Assembly: GCA_016840135.1 (NCBI GenBank)
Contig: JAEOSX010000094.1
Coordinates: 1 to 57,203 of the forward strand
Direction: 5' to 3'
Source: Candidatus Hermodarchaeota archaeon
Lineage (GTDB): Archaea > Asgardarchaeota > Hermodarchaeia > Hermodarchaeales > Hermodarchaeaceae
DNA length: 57,203 bases
Position 1 is the stretch's first letter, and the number at the start of each line of letters is the position of its first letter. The notes under the pieces were generated by a model that was not told where the DNA came from, ran no database searches, and saw only the letters and a program-made list of their open reading frames with translations. Positions 37,801 to 46,293 of this stretch are shown piece by piece. The position numbers and the translations under genes were made by a program.

Positions 37801-38420
37801 TAATTAACCAAAAGGCTATTGAGCGATTTGATGTTGTTAGACAAGCCTACGAAGAAATATCCGAGAAGGAAAAAAGCATTCGTGATGAACGCGAAGCAAT
37901 ACTTGAAGCAATGCGAAAAGCTGAAGCAGAGAAGTTCAAGGTATTCATGATGTCTTTTACTAGTATTTCAAGACACTTCGCTGAGGTTTATAAGCAGCTA
38001 GCAGATGGTGAAGGGGAGCTTGAATTAGAGAATCCAGAGAACCCTTTCCTTGGCGGGATTCGTATGAAAGCGCGACCTGAAGGAAAACGCGTACAATACC
38101 TTGACGCTCTTTCAGGAGGAGAAAAAGCACTTACGGCTCTTGCTTTTATTTTTGCTCTTCAACTTCACCAACCAGCTCCTTTCTTCTTTCTAGATGAAAT
38201 TGATGAATCACTTGACCCCACAAATACCGAGCGCGTCGCGAGACTACTCGATAAACTGTCACAAAAGTCTCAATTCATATTAATTTCTCATAACGAGATT
38301 ACAATTCGATGGGCACACACTTTATATGGCGTTGCGATGGTCGAAGGTCTATCTCGTGTCTTCTCGATAAAGTTCGAAGAGGGAGTTTTGATGGTAGAGA
38401 AACCGAGTACCCGTAGCTAA
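34854..38420 (+). CDS. smc: Chromosome segregation protein SMC
   Basis: [45 protein letters not shown]; hinge region; [36 protein letters not shown]. Confidence 0.97.
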   Translation: [1188 protein letters not shown]

Positions 38421-38603
38421 GACCGGTTTTGTGAATATTACAGTAACTCTCGATATGAAACTTTGGGAGTGATTCACTTCGGAGCATTTATGTATCATTT
38501 GACAGGTGAAGGAAGTATCTACAGTGTGTATTGTAGTCTTTCACTAACAATGATTGATTGCTCAGACAACAATATCACTGCAATTTCAAAAAAAGTGAGG
38601 TAA

Positions 38604-39293
38604 TTGACGACAAGAAGTCAGGACCCTTTCTGGCTCCATCAACCTTGGCGTATCTTAACTGATATCCTTGAGCTCCAGAAAATCAGTCCTTGGGAGCTTG
38701 ACTTAGCAGAGCTAGTTAACGGGTTCATTGGTCGGCTTCTGACAGGAGATTTTGATTTCCGCATATGTGGAAGAGCTCTTCTTTCTGCGGCGATATTACT
38801 CAGATACAAAACCGAGTATCTTCTAGAATTTGGTCGAGAGGAGGAAGCTATAACAGAAATTGAAGAGGATATTTTCCTCCCCCCAATTCGTCCTCCTTTT
38901 AGGCAACAGGTTCGTCCAGTTTCCGAAACAGAACTCGTAGAAGCATTACGTGAATTGGTATTCCCTTCTACAAAACGAAAACGACAACGTCACATCACTG
39001 CACTGCCGACACCGGAGGAGTTTGGTCGAAAGCAGGAATCCGATTTCCAATTTAGAAAGTGGATGCAAAGTATATACGAGAAATTACGCGAAGCTAGTCT
39101 CGAAAGCAACCCCGTTTCTTTCTTTGAATTTGTTCGAGGCTTAGCCCGCGTAGAAATCATTCGTATCTTTCTTACTCTTATGTTTCTACTGGCAGAGGAA
39201 AAAGTGCTCATTTCCCAAGATATGGATTTTGGAGATATCTTGATTAATTTTTTAGAGGCAAATAAGGACGAGGTTGAAGTAGATGCAGGATGA
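38604..39293 (+). CDS. scpA: Segregation and condensation protein A (kleisin)
   Basis: ISPWELDLAELVNGFIGRLLTGDFDFRICGRALLSAAILLRYKTEYLL; adjacent to smc. Confidence 0.88.
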   Translation: MTTRSQDPFWLHQPWRILTDILELQKISPWELDLAELVNGFIGRLLTGDFDFRICGRALLSAAILLRYKTEYLLEFGREEEAITEIEEDIFLPPIRPPFRQQVRPVSETELVEALRELVFPSTKRKRQRHITALPTPEEFGRKQESDFQFRKWMQSIYEKLREASLESNPVSFFEFVRGLARVEIIRIFLTLMFLLAEEKVLISQDMDFGDILINFLEANKDEVEVDAG

Positions 39294-39828
39294 TAAGAGA
39301 CTTGTTGAAGCAGCCCTTTACATTTCGGGACGTCCTCTCTCTATTCATGAAATCCAAGATGCTACTCAATTACCCACACTTAAACGAATTCGAGAGATAC
39401 TCAATGAACTAATTACTGAATATAAAACCCGGGGTGGGGCTCTTGTCCTAGTTCAACTTCCCCGTCAACGTTTTGTCCTTCAACTCGATCCCAATCTTAG
39501 CGAACGTGTTGCTGCACTAGCTCCTCATGGCCTTCTCTCATTGGGTGAATTGAAGACTCTACTCTACATAGCCTTAAAACAACCAATACTCCAGTCCCAA
39601 GTCGTTGAATATCGTGGGTCGCACAGCTACAAACACATCAGACAACTTGAAGGGTTAGGATTCATAGAGTCACAACCCCGAGGACGATCCAAGGAATTGA
39701 TTACAAGTCAGATGTTCGCAGACTACTTCGGGTTTGATTATGATCTTGAAAAACTTAAGATCCAACTTCGCCGAATGATTCGTAGGATACAACAACAAGA
39801 AAAAGAACAGGAACTAGTAAACCGGTAA
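39283..39828 (+). CDS. scpB: Segregation and condensation protein B
   Basis: RLVEAALYISGRPLSIHEIQDATQL...YRGSHSYKHIRQLEGLGFIESQPRGRSKELITSQMFADYFGF. Confidence 0.88.
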   Translation: MQDDKRLVEAALYISGRPLSIHEIQDATQLPTLKRIREILNELITEYKTRGGALVLVQLPRQRFVLQLDPNLSERVAALAPHGLLSLGELKTLLYIALKQPILQSQVVEYRGSHSYKHIRQLEGLGFIESQPRGRSKELITSQMFADYFGFDYDLEKLKIQLRRMIRRIQQQEKEQELVNR

Positions 39829-39913
39829 GTAACTCATAAACTCCTTTTGCACTCTAATTTGTGAGTTTAAATTAATATTTGCGATTAGAGCCATAACTGA
39901 TGAGGCTTCTGAT

Positions 39914-40381
39914 TTGGCTCGCTTCTACACTACTTCAATAAATCCGGGAATAAATCAGGAAAAAGAGGATTTGAGTATATCCACTGGCATTTATGCGATT
40001 TTTATTATGCGCGAATCAGGATGCCCATTATTCTATCGTATCATCAAGTCACACAGTATGAAGACTGACCCATCAATACTTTGTGGACTCTTTACAGCCT
40101 TGAATATGTTTGTGAGACAAGTAACTTCGGGAGATTGTATTGAACGACTTGACGCAGGGCGTTGGCGGTTCACATTCCAGCCATTGCCATATGCTCTCAT
40201 TGTTCTTTGCAGTGCAAAAGACTGTAATCCATTACTCTTAAAGTACCTTACAAAACAAGTCAAAAAGCTTCTTTTAACTGATTACAAAGCCAAGCTTCAG
40301 GGTACGCAGCCTATCACGGTCTGTGATAATTCAGATCTTGGAGAACGTATTGAAAAAATCCTAACTGGTTTTACCAACTAA
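39914..40381 (+). CDS. Longin/roadblock-fold-like small protein (putative)
   Basis: TGIYAIFIMRESGCPLFYRIIKS...ILCGLFTALNMFVRQVTSG..IERLDAGRWRFTFQPLPYALIVLCSAK...LLKYLTKQVKKLLLTDYKAKL resembles longin-like proteins. Confidence 0.55.
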   Translation: MARFYTTSINPGINQEKEDLSISTGIYAIFIMRESGCPLFYRIIKSHSMKTDPSILCGLFTALNMFVRQVTSGDCIERLDAGRWRFTFQPLPYALIVLCSAKDCNPLLLKYLTKQVKKLLLTDYKAKLQGTQPITVCDNSDLGERIEKILTGFTN

Positions 40382-41412
40382 CAAACGCGTGGAATCGCTT
40401 CTGCCCAAGGTTGTTGAATAAGACGAGTGCCTCCAACCTTTGTTTTCATAAGAACGAGTCCTTGCCTCTCTTCTTTCGCCTCGCCTAAAATTACTGCATC
40501 AGCGCCATAACGAGTCTTCTGAAGGGCTTCATGCACTTCCTCAGCCTTTTCCGCTTCTACAGCAATAATCGCCTTCCCCTCGCATGTTACTTGAAGTGGA
40601 TCTAGTCCCAACATTTGACTAGCTGCTTGAACTTCGCGTCGAATTGGCAACTTCTCTTCATCAATCCATATACTCACACTGGATTTTTGAGCTAGTTCGT
40701 TCAACGCTGCAGCAACACCGCCTCGTGTCGGGTCCTTCATTGCATGAATACCACCAATTTCAAGAGCTGATTTAACAGTGGACCACAAAGGTGCAACATC
40801 TGATTTAAGTTCGGTTCCGAACGTGAGACCATCTCTTTCAGCAAGAATAGCGATACCATGATCTCCAATAGACCCTGTGATTATGATATTATCGCCAGGT
40901 TGAATACCGCTGTCAACCACGGTTTTTCCTCGATCTACGATACCAACACCTGTTGTACAGATAACTAGCTTATCTAGGGTGTCTCTTGGCATAACCTTTG
41001 TATCGCCTGCAATCATTGCTACTTGCTCCTCAAATGCTGTAGCTGACAAAGAACTAAGAATTTGGCGCAAGTCATCAATCGGAAACCCCTCTTCAATAAG
41101 CAGAGCACAAGTCATAACAAGCGGACAAGCCCCCATCATAGCTATATCATTTATAGTCCCGGCGGCAGCCAACCTGCCAATATCTCCTCCTGCAAAAAAT
41201 AAAGGGGTCACAGTGTGACTATCTGTCGAGATGACTACTTCTTTATCTCCTAGAGGAATTGTAGCACCATCATCTGCTGATGGCAAACCAATTCCGCCGT
41301 TAATCTTGTTAAATTGAAAACATGGAAAGACAATTTCCTTCAAGAACTGAGTCATCGCCCGTCCACCTGCCCCATGAGCAAGCTCTACTCGACTGAAATC
41401 ATCATCTAACAA
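40378..41412 (-). CDS. hypE: Hydrogenase expression/formation protein HypE
   Basis: VELAHGAGGRAMTQFLKEIVFP, DDGATIPLGDKEVVISTDSHTVTPLFFAGGDIGRLAAAGTINDIAMMGA, C-terminal PRVC. Confidence 0.95.
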   Translation of the reverse strand: MLDDDFSRVELAHGAGGRAMTQFLKEIVFPCFQFNKINGGIGLPSADDGATIPLGDKEVVISTDSHTVTPLFFAGGDIGRLAAAGTINDIAMMGACPLVMTCALLIEEGFPIDDLRQILSSLSATAFEEQVAMIAGDTKVMPRDTLDKLVICTTGVGIVDRGKTVVDSGIQPGDNIIITGSIGDHGIAILAERDGLTFGTELKSDVAPLWSTVKSALEIGGIHAMKDPTRGGVAAALNELAQKSSVSIWIDEEKLPIRREVQAASQMLGLDPLQVTCEGKAIIAVEAEKAEEVHEALQKTRYGADAVILGEAKEERQGLVLMKTKVGGTRLIQQPWAEAIPRVC

Positions 41413-41531
41413 GAAGTATTCACCTCATATTATAGCTAACAACAGCTCTGAAAGTTGCCTTTAGCTCTTTGCAATTCCCGAAACGTTTAAAGCTACATAG
41501 CTTGGTTCTCATTCAAAAAGAGGTAACAGAA

Positions 41532-41915
41532 ATGCCATTGTGGCAAGGTAAGTCTAAACGTTATTCTACTGGTGCCCGTCGAAGGGTTTCCCGGAAACAC
41601 CGCAAATATGAGCGAGGTAGTCAAGCTACCGAAACAATAGTCGGGGAGCAGAAACTTCGTACAAAACGGGCTCTTGGAGGAAGGAGTCGACCGAGCCTTC
41701 TTGCTGCTTCCCATGCAAACGTAACTGACAGGCAAACAGGCAAATCAGAGAAACTAAGGATAATCCAAGTCCTAAAGAACCCCGCTGATGTGGATTTAGA
41801 TCGGCGTGGAATCATCACTAAAGGCGCGATAATTGAAACAGAAAAAGGTAAGGCTGTTGTGACAAGTCGGCCAGGACAAACAGGTGGCGTCGACGCACTA
41901 TTACTAAGCGAATAG
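41532..41915 (+). CDS. rps8e: 30S ribosomal protein S8e
   Basis: MPLWQGKSKRYSTGARRRVSRKHRKYERG; internal ATG 41532 is the canonical start. Confidence 0.96.
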   Translation: MPLWQGKSKRYSTGARRRVSRKHRKYERGSQATETIVGEQKLRTKRALGGRSRPSLLAASHANVTDRQTGKSEKLRIIQVLKNPADVDLDRRGIITKGAIIETEKGKAVVTSRPGQTGGVDALLLSE

Positions 41916-41918
41916 TAA

Positions 41919-42296
41919 TCAGTCAGAGCCGACAACGGCCTTGATATCTTTTATTACGCATTCTCGACCCTGAATTATTTCTACGTCTTTGCTGTCGCAT
42001 TTGGGACATACCAAAGTAGCTAGAATATCATATATCGACTTGTGTTCTTCTATTACAATTGCTGTTCCACATTTTTTGCATACAGCCTTTATCGCTAGAG
42101 TATCAATCGAAATTTCCGCACCTTCTAGAATGGTTCCCTTCGAAGCTATTTCAATACCAAATATCAACTGATCATGATTCAGCATTGATAGGTGTCCTAT
42201 TTGAAGGCGAATAGCAGTCACCCTAGTTGCATTGTGCGTACTCGCTGCTCTCTTAACCGCATTCACAATACCTACTGCCGTTGAAAACTCGTGCAT
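41919..42296 (-). CDS. hypA: Hydrogenase maturation nickel metallochaperone HypA
   Basis: MHEFSTAVGIVNAV; zinc-binding CKKCG...CPKCDSKDVEIIQGREC. Confidence 0.93.
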   Translation of the reverse strand: MHEFSTAVGIVNAVKRAASTHNATRVTAIRLQIGHLSMLNHDQLIFGIEIASKGTILEGAEISIDTLAIKAVCKKCGTAIVIEEHKSIYDILATLVCPKCDSKDVEIIQGRECVIKDIKAVVGSD

Positions 42297-42394
42297 AACA
42301 TACTCCGAAAACAGGCTACAGCTTTTTAGACTTACTACATTACTATAACACGAAAAACTTATTGCGAATTGATTGGGGATAAAGATGGTTTAAT

Positions 42395-42709
42395 ATGAGG
42401 CAATCAGGATTTCACTATGTTTATCCCGCTTATTTTGAAGCGGGGCGTTCTCGCAAGTCGGGACGCCGTATTCCTAAAAAATTAGCACTTCCTAGTGTGG
42501 ATGTTGAGCTAATTGTGCTTGCAGCACGTCGGCTTGGACTAGAATTCGAGGTTAAAACAGAAGCACGTTATCCAGCAAGTTGGTGGGGTACACCTGGCTT
42601 AGTCCTCATCAAGAAAACATCAGAACGTCCGAAAACACTCCTACTAAAAGAGCTAGCAACAAAAATGAAGACACTAAAAACCAAGACCGGCTCCAAGAGG
42701 GGAAATTAA
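42395..42709 (+). CDS. srp19: Signal recognition particle 19 kDa protein
   Basis: VYPAYFEAGRSRKSGRRIPKKLALPSVDVELIVLAARRLGLEFEVKTEARYPASWW. Confidence 0.93.
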   Translation: MRQSGFHYVYPAYFEAGRSRKSGRRIPKKLALPSVDVELIVLAARRLGLEFEVKTEARYPASWWGTPGLVLIKKTSERPKTLLLKELATKMKTLKTKTGSKRGN

Positions 42710-42891
42710 AACCTCAATCTAATGGCATTTGAATCGGCTTTCCGTCTAATCACCTACATATCTAGCGGATCCGAGAGGTTAATGTAAAGTAAGACAAGAT
42801 TTCGCACCAGAAAAGCAAGAAAACCTTTTTAAGAGACAGTGCGCTTCCAATCCTCTATCCCAACCAGATCTTCGCCTTCCCAGGAGTCGAT

Positions 42892-43164
42892 TTGCTGCTC
42901 AGAATAGGCGCGGTGTTACATTTCTCTGCGCAAGGTCACATCATTGCGCGGGTAAAACAGGCTATCCGCCTAGGCACACGACTATTCACCACTAAATCGA
43001 AACTAGTTGGAACTATAATAGACATTTTCGGACCTATTAATCGACCATTTGCATCTATAAAACCAGAGTCTCAAATCACTGTAGATTCATTGCCTCCAGG
43101 GTCGGCTCTTTTCCAGGCGAAGGCCAAGTCCAGAGGAGGCAGACATAAACGACGAAAGAAGTAA
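42892..43164 (+). CDS. gar1: H/ACA RNP component Gar1
   Basis: [19 protein letters not shown]...[25 protein letters not shown], basic tail; TTG start. Confidence 0.88.
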   Translation: MLLRIGAVLHFSAQGHIIARVKQAIRLGTRLFTTKSKLVGTIIDIFGPINRPFASIKPESQITVDSLPPGSALFQAKAKSRGGRHKRRKK

Positions 43165-43211
43165 GTGCTCCCACAATATCGCTTTGCCCAGACTGCGGCG
43201 ATGACAAGTTA

Positions 43212-44078
43212 GTGAAGGATTATCAGAGAGCTGAAATCGTCTGTAGAAGCTGCGGGTTAGTGCTAACAGACCGCATCATCGATGAGGGCCCAGAATGGAG
43301 GGCCTTTGACCAAGAGCAACGAGAGAAACGCGCAAGAGTTGGTGCCCCCTTGACATACACAATACATGACAAGGGATTATCGACGATGATTGACTGGCGA
43401 AATAGAGATAGTTACGGAAAGGATCTTGCTCCGAAACGCCGCGCACAAATTTACAGGCTTCGTAAATGGCAGCGTAGAATCCGCGTCTCTGACGCAACAG
43501 AAAGGAATCTTGCATATGCTTTATCCGAACTCGATCGTATGGCATCAAGTCTAGGACTCCCGCGAACGGTTCGTGAAATCGCAGCGATGCTTTATCGGCG
43601 TGCAGTAGAACAGCGACTCATTCGCGGTCGATCAATCGAAGGTGTTGCAGCAGCAGCCCTTTACGCTTCTTGCCGACAGTCTAGGATTCCTCGAACACTA
43701 GATGAAGTTGCAGAGGTATCACGAGTCGGCAAGAAAGAGATTGGTCGGAGCTATCGGTTTATTGCTCGCGAACTTCAGCTATCAATCCCTCCTACCTCTC
43801 CTATCGACTATGTTCCACGTTTCGTTAGCGAATTAAAACTCGTCGGTAGGGTTCAAGCACATGCTGTCAAAATCCTAAAGATGGCAGCAACCAAAGGTCT
43901 CACTAGCGGACGAGGCCCAACAGGGGTCGCAGCTGCCGCCATATACGTAGCTAGCGTGTTAGAAAATTCGCGTCGTACTCAACGCGAAGTTGCAGCAGTA
44001 GCGAGGGTAACAGAGGTCACTGTTCGAAATCGATACAAAGAATTAGTAGAGAAACTAGAACTCGAAGTCCCGCTCTAA
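43212..44078 (+). CDS. tfb: Transcription initiation factor B (TFB); zinc ribbon extends upstream to about 43185 in the same frame
   Basis: C-terminal cyclin repeats, [22 protein letters not shown]; in-frame upstream codons encode CPDCGDDKL. Confidence 0.95.
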   Translation: MKDYQRAEIVCRSCGLVLTDRIIDEGPEWRAFDQEQREKRARVGAPLTYTIHDKGLSTMIDWRNRDSYGKDLAPKRRAQIYRLRKWQRRIRVSDATERNLAYALSELDRMASSLGLPRTVREIAAMLYRRAVEQRLIRGRSIEGVAAAALYASCRQSRIPRTLDEVAEVSRVGKKEIGRSYRFIARELQLSIPPTSPIDYVPRFVSELKLVGRVQAHAVKILKMAATKGLTSGRGPTGVAAAAIYVASVLENSRRTQREVAAVARVTEVTVRNRYKELVEKLELEVPL

Positions 44079-44178
44079 CTTGATACTTGGGGCGATTCAT
44101 CGCCCCTGCTCCTCTTTTTTCTTAATTCGTGGTTCTGAAAGGTTTTTTATTAAGCGATGATACCTTTCAAGTAGTTAA

Positions 44179-44520
44179 ATGGAATCTCGTGCAATCGCTC
44201 TTCTAAAAGAGGCAGGGAGCAAGGGCCTCCTCCTCTCGGAGCTAATTCAAGAGTTAGAGAAAAGCGCCTCCAATGTTCAAAATGTAATTGAATCTTTGAA
44301 GAGGCAGGGGTACGTCAAGGAAGTTGAAGACCAACATAATGGCGCGTCAACGACTAGACTTATCTGGCAGGGCAGGGAAAGCTCCAAATGGAATACGTTC
44401 AACGGGTGTCCATGTTTTTCTTGCAAAGAGATTGAACAATGCGGTGAGGGACAGCCAATTACTCCTTGGTATTGCGGAAAATTAAACGTGTGGTTAGCAG
44501 AGCGCCTTAATCCTACTTAG
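44179..44520 (+). CDS. Winged-helix + Fe-S protein resembling TFE-beta / RPC39 (RPC6)
   Basis: wHTH then GCPCFSCKEIEQCGEGQPITPWYCGKLNVWLAE, similar in layout to the RPC39 C-terminal cysteine cluster. Confidence 0.72.
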   Translation: MESRAIALLKEAGSKGLLLSELIQELEKSASNVQNVIESLKRQGYVKEVEDQHNGASTTRLIWQGRESSKWNTFNGCPCFSCKEIEQCGEGQPITPWYCGKLNVWLAERLNPT

Positions 44521-45115
44521 CTGGTGCTCGGAAATATTTAGCAATCAGATAAATCTCTGGGCTTCTCGGAAGTGAAGCACTTGGTTTGAAGAGTCTGATA
44601 AAATCAAAACGATTCTTCGTCCATGTTACCAATTCTTGAGTGTACTCTGATTGGAATAGCTTTGTCACAAAGTGTCCGCGTTTAGATAATACTTCAAGAG
44701 CTATAGCTAGGCTTTTCTTTCCTAGATACGCTTGACGTTCACGGTCAAGTGTCTTGTTCCCAGTCAACTTGGGCGAACAATCGCTTAAGACTAGATTTGC
44801 CAGCCCACCTAGTTGCTCACGGATTCGAAAAGCGAGATCGGGTGCGTCGATTGAACTCTGAATAATCTTTACATCATCTACTGGTTTCAAAGGGGCGATG
44901 TCCACCCCAATTATATCCAAATCAGTTTCCTTGCAGTGTTGAGTAACAACTTGTAGCCAGCTACCTGGAGCACAACAAAGATCGACAATTCGTTTCGCAC
45001 CATGCAGTATTTTAAATCGTTTCTCTATCTCAAGGAGCTTGTAAGCTGCCCGTGCACGATAACCCATAGCTCTGGCTTTTCTGCGATACGGCTCTCGCTT
45101 GTCCCATCTAGACAT
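44513..45115 (-). CDS. FtsJ/RlmE-family rRNA (or Trm7-like) 2'-O-methyltransferase
   Basis: RRKARAMGYRARAAYKLLEIEKRF, VDLCCAPGSWLQV, LVLSDCSPKLTGN. Confidence 0.93.
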   Translation of the reverse strand: MSRWDKREPYRRKARAMGYRARAAYKLLEIEKRFKILHGAKRIVDLCCAPGSWLQVVTQHCKETDLDIIGVDIAPLKPVDDVKIIQSSIDAPDLAFRIREQLGGLANLVLSDCSPKLTGNKTLDRERQAYLGKKSLAIALEVLSKRGHFVTKLFQSEYTQELVTWTKNRFDFIRLFKPSASLPRSPEIYLIAKYFRAPAK

Positions 45116-46292
45116 GATTTTGCTCTCCTTTTATGATTTGCAGAAGTGTCTGATGGAGAACTTGTACAGAAGCGCTGGTACGTATTGCATATGGTGAGAA
45201 ATGAGTACGAGAACAGAATTGCCCTTTAGCACGAAGAATTCTTACGACATCATTAAACGAAGGTATCGGTATTTCTAACTTATCACAAAGCTTGTGAAGA
45301 TCAAAATACGTGGGAGGACCGTCCAGTTCTTCAAGTAAGCATTTGATTAGGCGAGTCAACCGTCTTTTTGTCCCTAGAGGTTTATGTGTTATCTCTCTTA
45401 GAGTTTTATCAATGAAATCGCGGCTGCCAAGATGATTTGCCCAAAGAGGACCAGCCCGTTGAATTCTTGTTGAATTACAGTTAGGACATGAAGGAGAAAA
45501 GGACTGCAAAGTGTTGACCAACCTCCGGGAACCACATTCATCGCAATGAAAGAGGTGGCCTAGTTGAGAGATAGCAGTCCACGCTGCTTCGTCACCCTTA
45601 GAGGCAACGCAAAAAATGCGTACATAATGATCTACATAGATTGTGAGTAAAGGCTCAAGTCCAATGTTCTGAGATGCAGCCTCTCGGATTGCGCATCCTA
45701 GAAGTAATCTGATAGCAAGCTCGTGACCATATTCTGTTCTAGCTGGAGTTGCGGCATACCGTTTCATGCAGGCCTTGGGTCGGATTCCTACTAGAACAGG
45801 TAGATCAGTCGCCGTCAAACACAGAAGGCTACGTGGCTTCATTGCACCAATTGCAGCAGCAAAGAAAATACGGGGTGATCCAAAAGGGTCGATGTCGATA
45901 ACATCGAATCTTTGCGTTCTACGATGGTGTTGAGTCAGGAGAAGATTTGCATCGCTGTGATGAACCTCAATAATTTCTGAAACTTCGTTTAATTCAGAAT
46001 TTCTTTTGATTAGTTCAACAGCAATTGGGTTACTATCACCTGCAACAATGCATTTTATCCCATCAACCTCCTTTGCGATACGAACAGCACGAACACCAGT
46101 TCCTGCGAGAGGTGTACATACTCTTGCATTTGTTATTCCATAGTGGGTTAGGAAGGCTTGGATTACGCTGATAGTGACGTCTCTGTTTAATTCAGATTTT
46201 GGGTTATAAAAAACCGACATGCCTGTTGTTGGAACCTTCTGAATCGGTGGGCTGAGAAAGGTCACTTGCCCCTCTTTGTATTTCTCGAACAC
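45108..46292 (-). CDS. trm1: tRNA (guanine26-N2)-dimethyltransferase Trm1
   Basis: VFYNPKSELNRDVTISVIQAFL, DVIDIDPFGSPRIFFAAAIGAMKPRSLLCLTATDLPVLVG, C-terminal zinc ribbon. Confidence 0.94.
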   Translation of the reverse strand: MFEKYKEGQVTFLSPPIQKVPTTGMSVFYNPKSELNRDVTISVIQAFLTHYGITNARVCTPLAGTGVRAVRIAKEVDGIKCIVAGDSNPIAVELIKRNSELNEVSEIIEVHHSDANLLLTQHHRRTQRFDVIDIDPFGSPRIFFAAAIGAMKPRSLLCLTATDLPVLVGIRPKACMKRYAATPARTEYGHELAIRLLLGCAIREAASQNIGLEPLLTIYVDHYVRIFCVASKGDEAAWTAISQLGHLFHCDECGSRRLVNTLQSFSPSCPNCNSTRIQRAGPLWANHLGSRDFIDKTLREITHKPLGTKRRLTRLIKCLLEELDGPPTYFDLHKLCDKLEIPIPSFNDVVRILRAKGQFCSRTHFSPYAIRTSASVQVLHQTLLQIIKGEQNHV

Positions 46293-46293
46293 A

